A stretch of DNA of 64,000 bases from Orientallactaga sibirica (GCA_036365145.1 JAEOAD010000699.1:10513001-10577000); one strand, 5' to 3'; positions 1 to 10,610 are shown, counted from the first letter of the stretch. Numbers and translations are program-made. The notes: generated by a model from the sequence alone, not told the origin.

Positions 1-134
1 GTAGGGTTTTACTTTAGTTCAGGCTGGCCTGGAATTCACTTTGTATTCTCAGGCTGGCCTTGAACTCATGGCGATCCTCCCACTTCTGCCTCCCAAGGGC
101 TGGGATTATAGGCATGCGCCACCACGCCTGGCTA
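1..134 (-). repeat. B1 SINE, cut by window start
   Basis: Reverse complement of a rodent B1 (7SL RNA-derived) element: it contains the typical antisense blocks for CCAGGCTGGCC, GAACTCATGGCGATCC and CTGGGATTATAGGCATG and ends at the antisense of the B1 5' end near 134. The 3' end and tail lie left of the window. Confidence 0.9.
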
Positions 135-432
135 ATAAGTAAATTTTTAAAAAGAAGGTATGCAGTGCCCATAAGGTCTTTTTGGATTTTTGCCTCCATG
201 TTTTATAAGAGCTTATTTTTGCTGCTGTGGTCAATATCATTCTATTTTAATATTACCATTTGTCTCTTTTTTGGAAGAAAATAATTTGATTTTGTATATC
301 ACAATTTTCCTTTAATATAAGGCTACTTGACTTTTGTGACTATGGGATATTATTCAAAGCTTAGCCACATGGCGCACAATAATTAACTACTTTTTATCAT
401 TGAAACTTCTTTTTACTTTCTTTTTTTCTAGT

Positions 433-444
433 TTTTTATGAGAG

Positions 445-480
<36 letters not shown>

Positions 481-664
481 GGTGCCCCAGGGCTTCTAGC
501 CACTGCAATTGAACTCCAGATGCAAGTGCCACCTTGTATGCATGTGTGAGTTTGTGCACATGCATCATCTTGTGCATTTGGCTTATGTGGGTTCTGGGGA
601 ATCGAACCTGGGTCCTTAGGGTGAGCAGGCAAGTGCCTTAACTGCTAAGCCATCTCTCCAGCCC
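433..664 (-). repeat. tRNA-derived SINE, long-insert variant
   Basis: Antisense copy of the window's main tRNA-derived SINE. The 5' end lies at 664 (antisense of GGGCTGGAGAGATGGC, which contains the pol III A box); the antisense B box is near 600 and the tail is a (GA) run at 448-477. Relative to most copies it has about 30 extra bases in the middle (roughly 535-570), shared with the copy at 32470-32671, which suggests a subfamily. Confidence 0.9.
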
Positions 665-720
665 TTTTTAAAAATTACTTTCTTACATAACAGTCTTCTC
701 TTTTTGCAAGTGACATTTCT

Positions 721-838
721 ATGTGTGTAGTGTGCATATGCATGCTCATATGTATATGGGCACACATGTGGAGTGTGTGTGTGATGTGCGTAAGCATAAG
801 TGTGGAGGTCAGAGGACAACCTCAGGTGTCACATACAT
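721..838 (-). repeat. B4-type SINE, 3' part
   Basis: GT-rich tail and 3' segment of an antisense B4/RSINE1-like SINE (tRNA/ID-like head plus B1-like body plus CA/GT tail). The block TGTGGAGGTCAGAGGACAAC at 801-820 is diagnostic. The element continues after a B1 insertion at 989. Confidence 0.8.
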
Positions 839-847
839 TGTCCACCT

Positions 848-979
848 CTTTTTTTTTCTTGAAGCAGGGTCTTGCTCTAGCCCAGGCTGACCTGAAATTC
901 ACCCTGTAGTGTAGGCTGACCTTGAACTACTTCAGTCTCCTGAGTGTTGAGATTAATGACATGTGCCAGCATGCCTGGC
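848..979 (-). repeat. B1 SINE inserted in a B4 SINE
   Basis: Antisense B1. It is flanked by the 9-bp direct repeat TGTCCACCT at 839-847 and 980-988; these bases belong to the host B4 element, so the B1 landed inside it and duplicated the target. Confidence 0.85.
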
Positions 980-1198
980 TGTCCACCTTTTTTTGAGACA
1001 GGGTCTTGCCTTGATCTGGCACTCACCAGTTAGGCTAGACTAGCTGATCAGTGGGCTCCAGGGACCTCCCATCTCTGTCTCCCCAGTTCTAAGATTATAA
1101 GTGTATGCCACCATGCCTGGCATTTTACATGGGTTCTGGGAGTTGATCTCCAGTCTTCATGTTTGAGGGTGTGTACCCACTAAGCCACCTCACCAATC
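980..1198 (-). repeat. B4-type SINE, 5' part
   Basis: Continuation of the B4 element begun at 721: B1-like body (GAGACAGGGTCTTGCC at 994 onward) followed by the antisense tRNA/ID-like head, which ends near 1198 with ACTAAGCCACCTCACC. Split by the B1 at 848-979. Confidence 0.8.
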
Positions 1199-1316
1199 TG
1201 GTTTTGTTGAGACAGAGTCTGGCCTGGAACTCACTGTGTAGCCCAAATTTGAGACTAACAGTAATGCTCCTGCTGCAGCCTCACAAATGCTGGGAATATA
1301 GATGTGAATTCTTGCA
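1199..1316 (-). repeat. Old B1-like SINE fragment
   Basis: Diverged antisense B1-like sequence (GAGACAGAGTCTGGCCTGG, CTGGGAATATAGATG). No target duplication is visible. It directly abuts the B4 element's 5' end. Confidence 0.65.
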
Positions 1317-1588
1317 TCAACAATCTTCATGTTTTAATTTAGGCCTTTCTTTTCCATTTCCTAATTTATCCCCATTCTTACAAATCTCCCCCAAAGAAAT
1401 TGCCTCTACATTTTCACACAGTAGGTAATTTAATTTGTTAATTTCATTCTTTTCCTTGAGGACACCTCTTCTGTAACAAAACAAAAGTTTAAATTAAACA
1501 CACAAACACTAAAGAGAAAAGCAAGATAAAGTTTTTGGAATTCTGTTCTACCCTCACCATGACTTATGAGCTAGATGTAGAATTTCAG

Positions 1589-1753
1589 GTGTTTTTTTTT
1601 TTCCCCCTTGGTTTTTCATGGCAAGGTCGCACTCTAGCTCAGGCTGACCTGGAATTCACTATGTAGTTTCAGGCTGGCCACGAACTCATGGGGATCCTCC
1701 TATCTCTCTCTTCTGAGTGCCGAGATTAAAGTTATATGCCACCATGCCCAGCT
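1589..1753 (-). repeat. B1 SINE, half of a B1/tRNA-SINE pair
   Basis: Antisense B1 with a T-rich tail complement at 1591-1605. Its 5' end touches the A-rich tail of the tRNA-SINE at 1754, and no direct repeat separates the two. The outer repeat AGAATTTCAG (1579-1588 and 1966-1975) flanks the pair as a unit. Confidence 0.88.
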
Positions 1754-1965
1754 AAATATTTTTTATTTATTTACTTATTTGAGTGAGAGAGAAAGAGGCA
1801 GACACAGAGAGATAATGGGCATGCCTGGGCCTCTAGCCACTGCAAATGAACTTCAGATGCATATGCCACCTTGTGCATCTGGCTTTACGTGGGTACTGGG
1901 GAATCGAACCTAGGTCCTTGGCTTTGCAGGCAAGTGCTTTAACTGCTAAGCCATTTCTTCAGCCC
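1754..1965 (-). repeat. tRNA-derived SINE, half of a pair
   Basis: Antisense tRNA-derived SINE with tail at 1754-1815, body near 1825-1900 and 5' end at 1965. It shares its target-site duplication with the neighbouring B1 (1589-1753). Confidence 0.9.
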
Positions 1966-1975
1966 AGAATTTCAG

Positions 1976-2554
1976 TTTTAAAATCATTTCCCCCAGGATG
2001 TTTAAGGTGTGTTCGCTGTCTTCTAGCTGTCTGATCCAAACTGACTTTTAATCTTTTCAACTGCACTGTTTTAAGTCAATGAACATCTTTAAGATGTTCT
2101 GTTTGTCCTTGGGGCTTTGAAGTTTCATATAACCTGTGAATTCTTCTCTCCATTGCTGTCGGTACTCAATGAGTCCATGCAGCTACACATGTACTTCCTT
2201 CTAGCCCAGAAATTGTCTTCCATAATGCTTTGCTTTACTTCCCTCTCTTTGTTTTCGGTTCTTCTGTTCACCCACACAGAGATCCAACTGAGATGCGTTT
2301 GCAAGTGGCTCTGAAATTCTGATAGGAAAACCTTCAGGCATGGCTGATGGAGGACAGGCAAGGTCACCTGGAATGTGACTGCAGGGTAGATGATGGCCTT
2401 CTCACAGAGATGGTCAGTCTTCTGCATTTTCAGAGCAATTCACAGCTTGCAAAACATTGACTTGGGGGACTAGAGGGAACACTGGAGTGCAAAGAGTGCT
2501 GATGCTGGGCCCCACTTCTTCCTGTTAGTTTCTTAACCTCATTGACTTGCTGCT
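1976..2554. other. Unassigned unique sequence
   Basis: No repeat family or convincing exon recognised. The open frame on the minus strand at 2125-2427 (100 codons) has no recognisable domain. Confidence 0.3.
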
Positions 2555-2660
2555 GTTGTTTGAGTCTGGATTTCTCTATGGAACCGAAGCTGACCTTGAA
2601 CTCCTAAGAACAAGTGAACCTTCTCCCTCCACCTCTGAAACACACTGGACTATGTCCAGC
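2555..2660 (-). repeat. Old B1-like SINE fragment
   Basis: Weak antisense B1 similarity (GAGTCTGGATTTCTCTATGG, GCTGACCTTGAACTCC). Strongly diverged and without a tail. Confidence 0.5.
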
Positions 2661-2869
2661 CTTCTTTGGCTTTTAATTTGTTGCAAATGAAGGAAGGAGA
2701 AAGAGAAATATAATATCCTTCATTCCCAAGGTCACAAATTCAACAATAGATTAGTGGGGCACCCTTGTATGCACAGGGGACTTGTCACTGTAACTGTTCA
2801 AGAGGAAACAGTGTGGTCAAAATGTGAAGGCAATGAAAAATCTTCCAAGTAGTGTGAAATGTAAAACAT

Positions 2870-3055
2870 TTTTTTTCTCTCTCTCTCTTTCTGACATTTT
2901 ATTTTATTTTTTGTTTTTCAAAATAGGGTCTCACTCTAGACCAGGCTGACCTGGAATTCACTATGTAGTCTCAGGCTGGCCTCGAACTCAGGGTGATGCT
3001 CTTACCTCTGCCTCCTGAGTGCTGGGAATAAAGGCATGTGCCACTATGCCTAGTT
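2870..3055 (-). repeat. B1 SINE with 8-bp target duplication
   Basis: Antisense B1 with body from about 2915 and 5' end at 3055, preceded by a T/CT-rich tail complement. The direct repeat TAAAACAT at 2862-2869 and 3056-3063 marks the insertion. Confidence 0.9.
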
Positions 3056-3272
3056 TAAAACATCATTTCCAGAACATCTTACAATCTCCTCCAAGTTCTC
3101 CAAAACTCTACAAATATGATAAGGTACATATAAATCACACATGTGTTCTTGTTTTGTGTGGTCTTGTGAACATAAAAGCTTCCATGATGTAATTACCAGG
3201 AAAGGGGACTTAAATCTGGGTCTTTTTCTTCTCTATGGCAGGATATCATCTGTATTTTAAGGAAATAAACAT

Positions 3273-3352
3273 AGCTGGTTATATAGCTCAGTGGTGGAGC
3301 ATTTACCTAGTATGTATGAGGTCCTAGGTTCAATACCCAGCACTGCAATAAA
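3273..3352 (+). repeat. ID SINE
   Basis: Sense ID-type element (tRNA-Ala-like): TAGCTCAGTGGTGGAGCAT (A box) and GGTTCAATACCC (B box) followed by a short A-rich end. It directly precedes a tRNA-derived SINE. Confidence 0.75.
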
Positions 3353-3353
3353 T

Positions 3354-3536
3354 ATGGCTGAGAGAGATGGCTCAGTGGTTAGGGCACTTACTTGCAAAGC
3401 CTGACAACCCAGGTTTGATTCCCTAGTACCCATGTAAAGCCAAATGCAGTTTGTTTACAGTGGCAGGAGGCTCTGTCATGTCCATTCTCCCACAATTATT
3501 TTAAAAATAAATAAATAAGTAAATAAATGTAAGTAA
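3354..3536 (+). repeat. tRNA-derived SINE
   Basis: Sense copy: GAGAGAGATGGCTCAGTGG head, B box GGTTTGATTCCC near 3413, and an AAATAAATAAGT tail. The middle is shortened relative to full copies. Confidence 0.85.
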
Positions 3537-3589
3537 GCAAACACAGAGAGATATACACAAGGATATGAAATAGATTCATTTTTAATTTT

Positions 3590-3676
3590 TTTGGTTTTTC
3601 AAAGTAAGGTCTTGTTTTAGCCCAATTCTGTAGTCTTGGGGTGGCCTTGAACTCATGGAGATCCTCCTGCTTCAAA
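3590..3676 (-). repeat. Partial B1 SINE
   Basis: Antisense B1 3' two-thirds (GGTTTTTCAAAGTAAGGTC, GTGGCCTTGAACTCATGG) with an internal deletion. The copy ends abruptly near 3676, before its 5' end. Confidence 0.75.
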
Positions 3677-3704
3677 GTTTTTAAATGATATTAAGAATAC
3701 ACAG

Positions 3705-3928
3705 GCTGGAGAGATGGTTCAGTGGTTAAGGCACTTAAAGCACTGCAAAGCCTAACAACCCAGGTTTGATTTCCTAGTATCCACGTAAAGTCAGATGCAC
3801 AAAGTGGCACATGCATCTGGAATTCGTTTGCAGCAGATGGATGCCCTGGCTTGCCCATTATCTCTGTCTGTCTCTCTTTTCTCTAGCTCTCTCTGCTTGC
3901 AAACAAACAAATAAAAATATTAAAAAGT
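3705..3928 (+). repeat. tRNA-derived SINE
   Basis: Sense copy: GGCTGGAGAGATGGTTCAGTG head, B box near 3766, CT-rich 3' region near 3860-3900 and an AAATAAAAATATTAAA tail. A short head duplication (CACTTAAAGCACT) is present near 3732-3745. Confidence 0.9.
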
Positions 3929-3964
3929 TGATTTAAAAAAAAACTACATGAGAATTTTCGCATA

Positions 3965-4380
3965 CAGCCCTTCAGGAATAATACGTCAAAACTAGAAACA
4001 ACCCAAAGGTCCATCAGCAGAACAGTGAACAAACAAACAAACCATGCCATAGGCATACTATAGAATGTTACTCAGAAATAAAAGAAAATGAGTTCCTGGT
4101 ACATGACCCAGGAACCAGTCTCAAAGTTTAAAAGCCTGACAATATACCAAAGCAGCCAGGCCCATAATACTGCCCATTGACTTTCATTGGACTTTCTATA
4201 GATACAGAAATCAGAGCAGTGACTGCCCATGTGGTGAGGAGAGGGTTGATTGAGAAAGGACACAAGGGAACTTTCTGTGGTAACAGAAGTGCTTTATGTT
4301 TTGATTGGGGTGATGACTACACAGATGTATACTTTTATTAAATTGGTGAATTTATTTTACTTGAGATCTACGCACTTCAT
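3965..4380 (+). repeat. Old L1 (L1M-type) 3' end
   Basis: Diverged sense L1 3' region with hallmarks CCAAAGGTCCATCAGCAGAA (near 4004) and GGGGTGATGACTACACAGATG (near 4308), the typical end of L1M-class elements. No intact open frame; an inert fossil. Confidence 0.65.
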
Positions 4381-4659
4381 TCTATTCTCTCCCTTTTCAT
4401 ACATTACCTCTTTATTGATTTTAGTAGTGTGTTATCTTCTTACATGGATCTGCTTTCCATGTAGACTTTAAGCTACTTCATGTCCAGACCTTATTTTTCC
4501 CCCTATTTCAATTCCTTTCTAATAGTTTCCAACTATTCAGACAGAAAGTTCAGTAAATTTTGCTTGGCCTTAAGAGGGGAAGAGTGTATGAGAGTGGGTG
4601 TCCTAGATTAGAAAACCAAGGGTGGAAATCCTGGATATGCAGACTTATGTAAGTTAACT

Positions 4660-4781
4660 GCATTGATTTTAGGCTATTTTAATGTCTGAAGGTTAGATAT
4701 TAATCTGATTTCACAGGGTAGTTGACAAAAGAATAAAAATAGCATTGGTAGATATTGCTACAGTGCCTGGCTCTTAATTGG
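4660..4781 (+). repeat. MIR-like fragment
   Basis: ATCTGATTTCACAGGG through TGCTACAGTGCCTGGCTC resembles the 3' half of MIR. It abuts the LTR that begins at 4782. The assignment is from motif memory only. Confidence 0.45.
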
Positions 4782-5176
4782 TGTATTAGTCCGTTTCTTT
4801 TGCGATAACAAAATAGCTGAAGCTAGGTCACTGGTAAAGAAAAGAAGTTTACTTAGCCGGTAGTTCTGGATATTTGAGAGTAAAGTATGAGCTTTAGCTC
4901 AGCTTCAATAAAGAGGCCTTATGGCATCATAGCATTGGAAGGATTAATCACATGGGGTGTTAGGAAGCCTTTTGGGGGAGAGTAAGGCTTGCTTTTATTT
5001 TATTTTCTTATATATTTATTTACTGCAAATCACTCTCATGAAGCTAAATATTTCCTGAAGGGGATGCCCCCAGTGACTTATTTCCCACTAGGCTCCAACT
5101 TGTAAAGGTCCCACCACATCTCAACATTACGACACTGGGAGCCAAACCTCTGGCCCATGTATGTTTGGGAAACAAA
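4782..5176 (-). mobile_element. MaLR-type solo LTR (MST/MLT1-like)
   Basis: Begins GTGTATTAGTCCGTTTCTTTTGC, the antisense 3' terminus of mammalian MaLR (ERVL-MaLR) LTRs, followed by antisense R/U3-like sequence through about 5176. No internal retroviral region is seen, so it is a solo LTR remnant. Confidence 0.6.
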
Positions 5177-5817
5177 GAACAGCAGTAAGTGCTAAAGGCT
5201 AGTTGCTATTACTCATGGGCTTTTTTTAAGGGAGAATTTCAAAAGCTTTACTTGCCCCCAAGATTTAGTACTACTTTATAGGCCTTCCTTACTAGAATGT
5301 TCCATCTTAGCTTGCTTGCTACCTCTTTCAGAGTTCTTGTCTTTCCAAGTTCTTGGTCATTGGTAATGAAAGTGCCGTAATAGTACAACTATAATTTTTG
5401 CCACTCTCAGGGATGGCATGACCACATGACATCCATTGTTAGTAGCTGGCTTGCCCATTGTAAGCCCAAGCAAGCCACTTAGAATACAGAATTGCTGTCT
5501 CTCAAGGACATCCACCTCATTGAATTGGCCACATACCTGAAAGGCAGTTACTGAATATTAAGCCAATCACCTGTCTTGATGATTTAGCTATGCACTGTGA
5601 CGGCCTGTTACTGAACCATTAACTCTCATAGGAGAGTTCCAAGTTTCAGCAGCTGGTGCAGAACCTCACAGAATCCCATGCCACCCTGGGAGCCTTTCAT
5701 AATCCTAGGTCACCATCACAAGCTGCTTGTCATGGTCACTGCACAAGCAATGTGATGCTGGCAGAAGCACCCTTGTCTTCCAGAGTATTGTGTCTTAAGG
5801 ATGCTTTAAAACCTGAA
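5177..5817. other. Unassigned sequence
   Basis: No recognisable repeat, exon or RNA gene. Its right edge abuts the 3' end of an L1 UTR fragment. Confidence 0.3.
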
Positions 5818-6160
5818 TTTTTTTATTAGTTATGTATATATTGTGTATACAGCCATGATGGTACCATTATTAGCCTTCTCCCTGTCCTTCCCCCATGAGT
5901 AATGTGGGCCTTGCCTTATGGGGGTAGCCATCAGTTATGCTGGAGAGACAATGACTCTGTGTATAATGACCCAACTTATGGCTCTAACAATCTTTCTGCC
6001 CCCTCTTCTGTGAATTTCCCTGAGACATGTTGAGTTCATTTTAGGTCTATTTCAGTGATGAGGTTTGGGAGTCTCTGTCTCTGGATATCTGATTTTATAG
6101 GAGTTGAGTGTTCTTTGTGTATAGACTTAATAATGTGGAATAATTTTTAGGTATCATTTT
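5818..6160 (-). repeat. L1 3' UTR fragment
   Basis: Antisense fragment alignable by eye to the one at 14241-14570. Shared blocks include CTTATGG/CTCAATGGGG..., TCTAACAATCTTTCTGCCCC versus TCTTACAATCTTTCCATTCCC, and TTTTAGGTCTATTTCAGTGATGAG. I recognise it as a dipodoid-type L1 3' UTR. It contains no ORF2 sequence. Confidence 0.65.
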
Positions 6161-6534
6161 TTGTTAGGTTGAACTGAAAGTGGTTTTGTAAAATTTTCAA
6201 CCAAAAAAAAAAATCAAACATAGTTGCTTTGGACTAAGGTACACATTATAACTACAGCTTTCTAAAGTGTTTAGACAGAGAAAAAGTAAGACAAGAGTTG
6301 CTTTGCAATAACACGAGGACTCTACACCATTGTGTAATGTGTAAAATTACATTTTTATCATTGAATTTAGCTCCACATAGCACAAAATACATATCTTGTC
6401 ATGTCTCATGCTTGCTTGGCAAATCTAATCTTGGAGGTAAAATTCCTGTCCTGGTAGGATCAGTTGCAGTCAGACTTGCCTCTACCCAGTCAGACTCTAT
6501 CCTGCTGGCTCCCTTCCCAAGGCCATTTGCTATG
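6161..6534. other. Unassigned sequence
   Basis: Contains an A-run near 6203-6214; otherwise nothing recognised. An open frame at 6298-6618 runs into a MIR fragment and is not credible as a gene. Confidence 0.3.
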
Positions 6535-6615
6535 CTTCCATCCTGTGACCCCAGGTTAGTCATCTCACCTTCCCTGGCTGGTTTCCTCATCCTTAAATGC
6601 CATAGCTGGGGCAGC
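6535..6615 (+). repeat. MIR SINE fragment
   Basis: CTGTGACCCCAGGTTAGTCATCTCACC...TTTCCTCATCCTTAAATG matches the MIR core (loses track of tctgtgacc...ctcatctgtaaaatg). Sense orientation, diverged. Confidence 0.55.
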
Positions 6616-7394
6616 TAGATGATCCCAAAGTGAGCAATCTGAGAAGCAACTTGAACTCCAGGTCTCATTGACCCCTGCTCACTTTCCAGTAGGAAGAGAA
6701 ACGTTTACATAAAGAAGAACTTGCTTAAAGTATCTCGCTGGATAATTGCAGTCCTCTCACAATAGCTAACATTAGCTTCCTTTCTGTCCCTGAACTGAAT
6801 CAAATCTTTTCCCTTCCCTATTCCTATTTTGCCAGTGAGTTCCAGTCCAGGCTTACTTTTCTGACAGACCCTGATCTATGTTCACTCTGTGTTCACCCAT
6901 AATTTTTTCCTATTGCCCTTGGCCTGCCTGCCAAATCTCAGCCCATGAAGAATTTAATATTGCAAATTCCATTCCCAAGGAACACTTGCCTGCTTTCTTT
7001 ATCTTTCCAAAAGTATTTCCCCCTAACATCTTATGTGAATCTTCCAACAAGCCTATATGATAAGATGTTTTCCTACAATGGACAAATGCAAAAATGGGTT
7101 AGAAAAAAAAAAATGGGTTAGGGCAGAATGGGTCTGAATTCCCATAAAACCCTGGCTGCTCAGATACCAGCTACTTCTAAGAACTCTAAAATCCATCTTT
7201 CCATATTTTGCAGATATATAGAGAGCTTAGGATATTTTTTCTACTTGTTAAGATTGGCTTGCCTGGGCTTAAGATAGGCAAGCCAATGACTAACAATTGA
7301 TGTGATGCAATGAAAATAACCCACCAAACAGGGGCAAAGGGATGTGGAACTTCATCTTGTTTCTCAAAATGCTGACTTAGGCTTGGGGATGTTT
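6616..7394. other. Unassigned sequence
   Basis: Nothing recognised apart from a local direct repeat of AAATGGGTTAG (near 7092 and 7110). Confidence 0.3.
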
Positions 7395-7500
7395 TGAGCA
7401 GGGAGGTACGTCTGGAGTCATCAAGTCCAAACCTGCACATTATACAGGTGAGTAAACAGACACCTACAGGACTTGTGTTTGCCTAGCATAACAGGGCAAG
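7395..7500 (-). repeat. MIR SINE fragment
   Basis: GGAGTCATCAAGTCCAAACC...ATTATACAGGTGAGTAAACAGAC resembles the antisense MIR core (tcatctagtccaac...attttacagatgaggaaac). Confidence 0.55.
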
Positions 7501-8119
7501 TTTGGCTACTACCTGCAGAGCCTTTGGAGCATGGAAAGATAGGTCAATAAACTTCTTGGGGCAGGGCAAATTCAACCAGCCCATGGGTCACCTACCCTCC
7601 TGCCAGAATATTTGGTTTGTGGTAGACATACAATGTGCTCTGCAGATCACTCCTAGGAAAGTAGATTAGCAATGCTCCTTTTACTTCTCATTGAGCTTCA
7701 AGATGGCTGAGCAAGGTGGAATCAGGTGTTGAGAAGAGGCACGGAAGACAGGGCATGAGTCATCTCTGGTTGGGAGGTAGAGCTCGGGGACATCTCTTGG
7801 TCACAAGCGTGGCCATCTCTAGGAAACTGTAGTTCTTGCAGAGCTATAGGCCTTGAGGGCAACTTTCTTGCCTGTCCTTTTGCTCCTGCAGCCTCCTGCT
7901 TCACCAGCACTTCAAGCTCTGTTGATTCTGAGCTACTCAGTGGGCCTGGTGTGCACTTCTAGCTCTTTTCTAGGGCATAACCTCACTGCAGAACCCCTTT
8001 CCCCATAATCTCCCTGGGCTGTGTGCTCTCTGGGCCTCTGCTCTGCCTCTGCTTGTATGGGAAGAAGCCCACAAAGCTTATCGTACAGGCTTGTAGAGGG
8101 TATGATTGAAACCATATTG
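7501..8119. other. Unassigned sequence
   Basis: Moderately GC-rich unique-looking DNA. No exon, repeat or RNA gene could be supported. Confidence 0.3.
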
Positions 8120-8290
8120 GCATAGTGCCTGACCCATGGTAGCTATTTATAAGATTTGTAACAGTGTGTCCTCCACAGACTCAGATTCCTCGAGGTTAAG
8201 GACCAGGTTGTTCATCTCTGTATCCCCTGTTCTTGGCATCTATCAACTGCTTAATAAATGTCTCCAGGGCAGGAGGAAAGGGAACTGTTC
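8120..8290 (+). repeat. L2 3' end fragment
   Basis: AGTGCCTGACCCATGGTAG and, near 8194-8265, GAGGTTAAGGACCAGGTTG...CTTAATAAATGTCTCC follow the L2 3' end pattern (gagggcagggacc...ctcaataaatgtt). Confidence 0.5.
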
Positions 8291-9149
8291 TGGCTAACTG
8301 TGTCTGAGCATCTGCTGCTCACAGTCCTGTGGTTCCCACACTGCTTGTTAGACTGTTACTTACCCAGTCCAAGATGCCAGCTCCTCTTGTGCACCAGGAC
8401 TCAGCCCTGTCACCAGACGAAGGGGTGACCTTCACACAGATTTTCTTTAAGTTGTTGTGAGAACAAAGAAATAAAAAGGAGAAAATGAGCATCTTTACAG
8501 AGGAACCCTCTAGAATGTTGCAATAAGGGCTTGAGAGGAAATAGAAGTGCTGGTTCACAGAGGAGCGCTTGCTTAAGGGCTGGTTCTGTTAAGCCGGGCA
8601 GTGAATGTGGCTCTTTGCACATGGGTCACATTGCACTGTGCCTGCGCAGAATGTGTGTGTGGCTTCCACACAAGTGTGGCCTTTGCCTCAGTTCAGAAGT
8701 CAGGTTGGCTGAGAGGTTTCCAATTACCAGAAAAATCTATCCAATGGCTGCATTTATGGGGTGAGGAACTATAACCCTACACTGTAAACACTCAGCCAAG
8801 AGCTGCAAAGACCCACCCCTGGGCCAGGCCACCAGGCCACCAAGTGCATGCTGTCTTGGAGGAAAACCACACAAAGCAGTGGCTGTGTGGCAGAAGCCGG
8901 TTTAGCCACTGGAAATAAAAACAAGCAAAAACTCTAGTGCTTGCTTAAACTACTACACATTTCTTAGTTCGTTTCTAAATATGGAAAGTGATGTTTTTCT
9001 TCCCAAGCCCACCCCTTCACAACCAAGGCCAAGCATCCCTCTGGCTTGCTACAATCTGCTGAGTCTGCGTGCCGCGGCCCTGCAGTCCTGTGTCTGGCAC
9101 ATCTGATGGTTCTTACCCTTGTTGCTCTCCTGCACTACTGTTCCTCATG
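8291..9149. other. Unassigned sequence
   Basis: Unique-looking DNA. It includes the locally CpG-bearing stretch GCGTGCCGCGGCCCTGCAG near 9067, too short to be a CpG island. Confidence 0.3.
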
Positions 9150-9300
9150 TAAATCTCTTACATTAATACCCTACTGCAAAGTCCCCATGGTCACATAAGA
9201 AATCCTTCTGTCCCTCCCAACTATCCGCCCCCCCCCAGCACCATCCATGCCTTGGAATGTAGGGGATTCTGTAAATATTTCTTGAGTGAGCAAATAAAAA
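9150..9300 (+). repeat. Possible L2 3' end fragment
   Basis: The stretch CCCAGCACCATCCATGCCTTGG (9234 onward, with a C run) then GTAAATATTTCTTGAGTGAG resembles an L2 terminus. Diverged; low certainty. Confidence 0.4.
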
Positions 9301-9553
9301 AAGAAGAAAAATCTATCTCAAAACTTCAAAAACTACAAACAGCTTTAAAAATAGTGAAGGGTCTCATATAATCATTTCAAGATAAAATTTACCAAGTGTT
9401 TTGAAAACTGAAATGATTCCTTGAAGGCTAAGGAAAAGGCCTTTTTCTTTTAAGCATCCCTGACTGTTCGTGAATCCCTCAAGGAAATGTACTGTATTTT
9501 AAAATTCAAATCTTCACTGTTTAGCACATTTTTGGCATAATTTTTCACTTCTT

Positions 9554-9742
9554 TATTTAAAAAATATTTATTTATATAAAAGCAAGAAAGAGAAAGAGTC
9601 AGGGCCTCCTACGATTGCAAATGAATTCTAGACACATGTGCCACTTGGTGCATATGGTTTTACATGGGTACTGGGGACTCGCACCTGGGCAGTCAGGCTT
9701 TGCAAGAAAATGCCTTTAAGGGCTGAGCCATCTCTCCAGCCC
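9554..9742 (-). repeat. tRNA-derived SINE
   Basis: Antisense copy with 5' end at 9742 and tail at 9554-9600. Flanked by the 11-bp direct repeat TTTCACTTCTT at 9543-9553 and 9745-9755. Confidence 0.9.
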
Positions 9743-9904
9743 ACTTTCACTTCTTCAAAGATAGAAGTATCTTTACTGTTTTACTATAAAAAGTGGCTCA
9801 GGCTTAAGGTGAACAAATAATCTAGGAAAAAAGATACAAAGTATAAGGTCTGGCTACATTCATCTCCAAGAGGTTGTTTACAAATGCCTTTCCACAGTTT
9901 TAAA

Positions 9905-10145
9905 AAAATATTTTATTTATTTGAGAGAGAGAGAGAAAAGAGAGAGAGAGGCAGAAAGAGAGAGAGAGAAAGAAAGAGAGAGAGAGGCAGAAAGAGAGAA
10001 GGGGAGAATGGGCATACCAGGGTAAAGGAACTCCAGACACATGTAACCATGTTGTGCATCTGGCTTACGTGGGTACTGGGGAATCAAACCTGTGTCCTTA
10101 GGCTTCACAGACAAGCACCTTAACCACTAAGCCATTTCTCAGCCC
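9905..10145 (-). repeat. tRNA-derived SINE with long GA tail
   Basis: Antisense copy. The CT-rich 3' region appears as about 90 bases of GA/GAAA repeats (9925-10005); body and 5' end follow to 10145. The long frames across it are low-complexity artefacts. Confidence 0.9.
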
Positions 10146-10179
10146 TTTCTGTAGTTTTGATGCAATGTGAATAACATAT

Positions 10180-10610
10180 TTATTCTCATTTTTCTATCTG
10201 TAATTTGCTTTTAAATCTAGTGTGATGTCATGGCCTCTTGCAGACAGACACTCGTAGGTTTAGGTCATTCCATAGCAGCTGCACACTTCTCTTGATTACC
10301 TCTGCTAGGCAGATTTGAAAGTTTGCTTTTATAAACCGCACTGCAGTAAAGTCCTTGCACATAAATGTCAGGCACATGAGTATTTCTCCAGTTTCCCTTA
10401 GACATAAGATTTATGGGGCCAAAGTTATAAACATTTAACATTTTGATAGATACTTCCAAGTTTTCCTTCCAAAGGTGTATACATTTACTTCCAATATACA
10501 CCCCCTAATACAAGTTAACAAGATCTATTGGGCCTAGCTGTCTTTTCCACTTTTTTCTCGCATATGTTGGAAAATGTGATTTTATAATGATTCGTTAGTG
10601 CGGGCAATAC
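10180..10610 (-). repeat. Old L1 (L1M-type) 3' fragment
   Basis: Antisense L1M signature: GGGGCCAAAGTTATAAACATTTAACATTTTGATAGATACTTCCAAG region (10418-10461), equivalent to the common antisense 'gggtcaaagggtatg...tttgatagatattgccaa'. Diverged, no coding capacity. Confidence 0.6.

Noticed and set aside
9060..9090. Possible CpG island or promoter at GTGCCGCGGCCC
   Set aside because: Only a few CpGs over about 20 bases; surroundings are CpG-poor.
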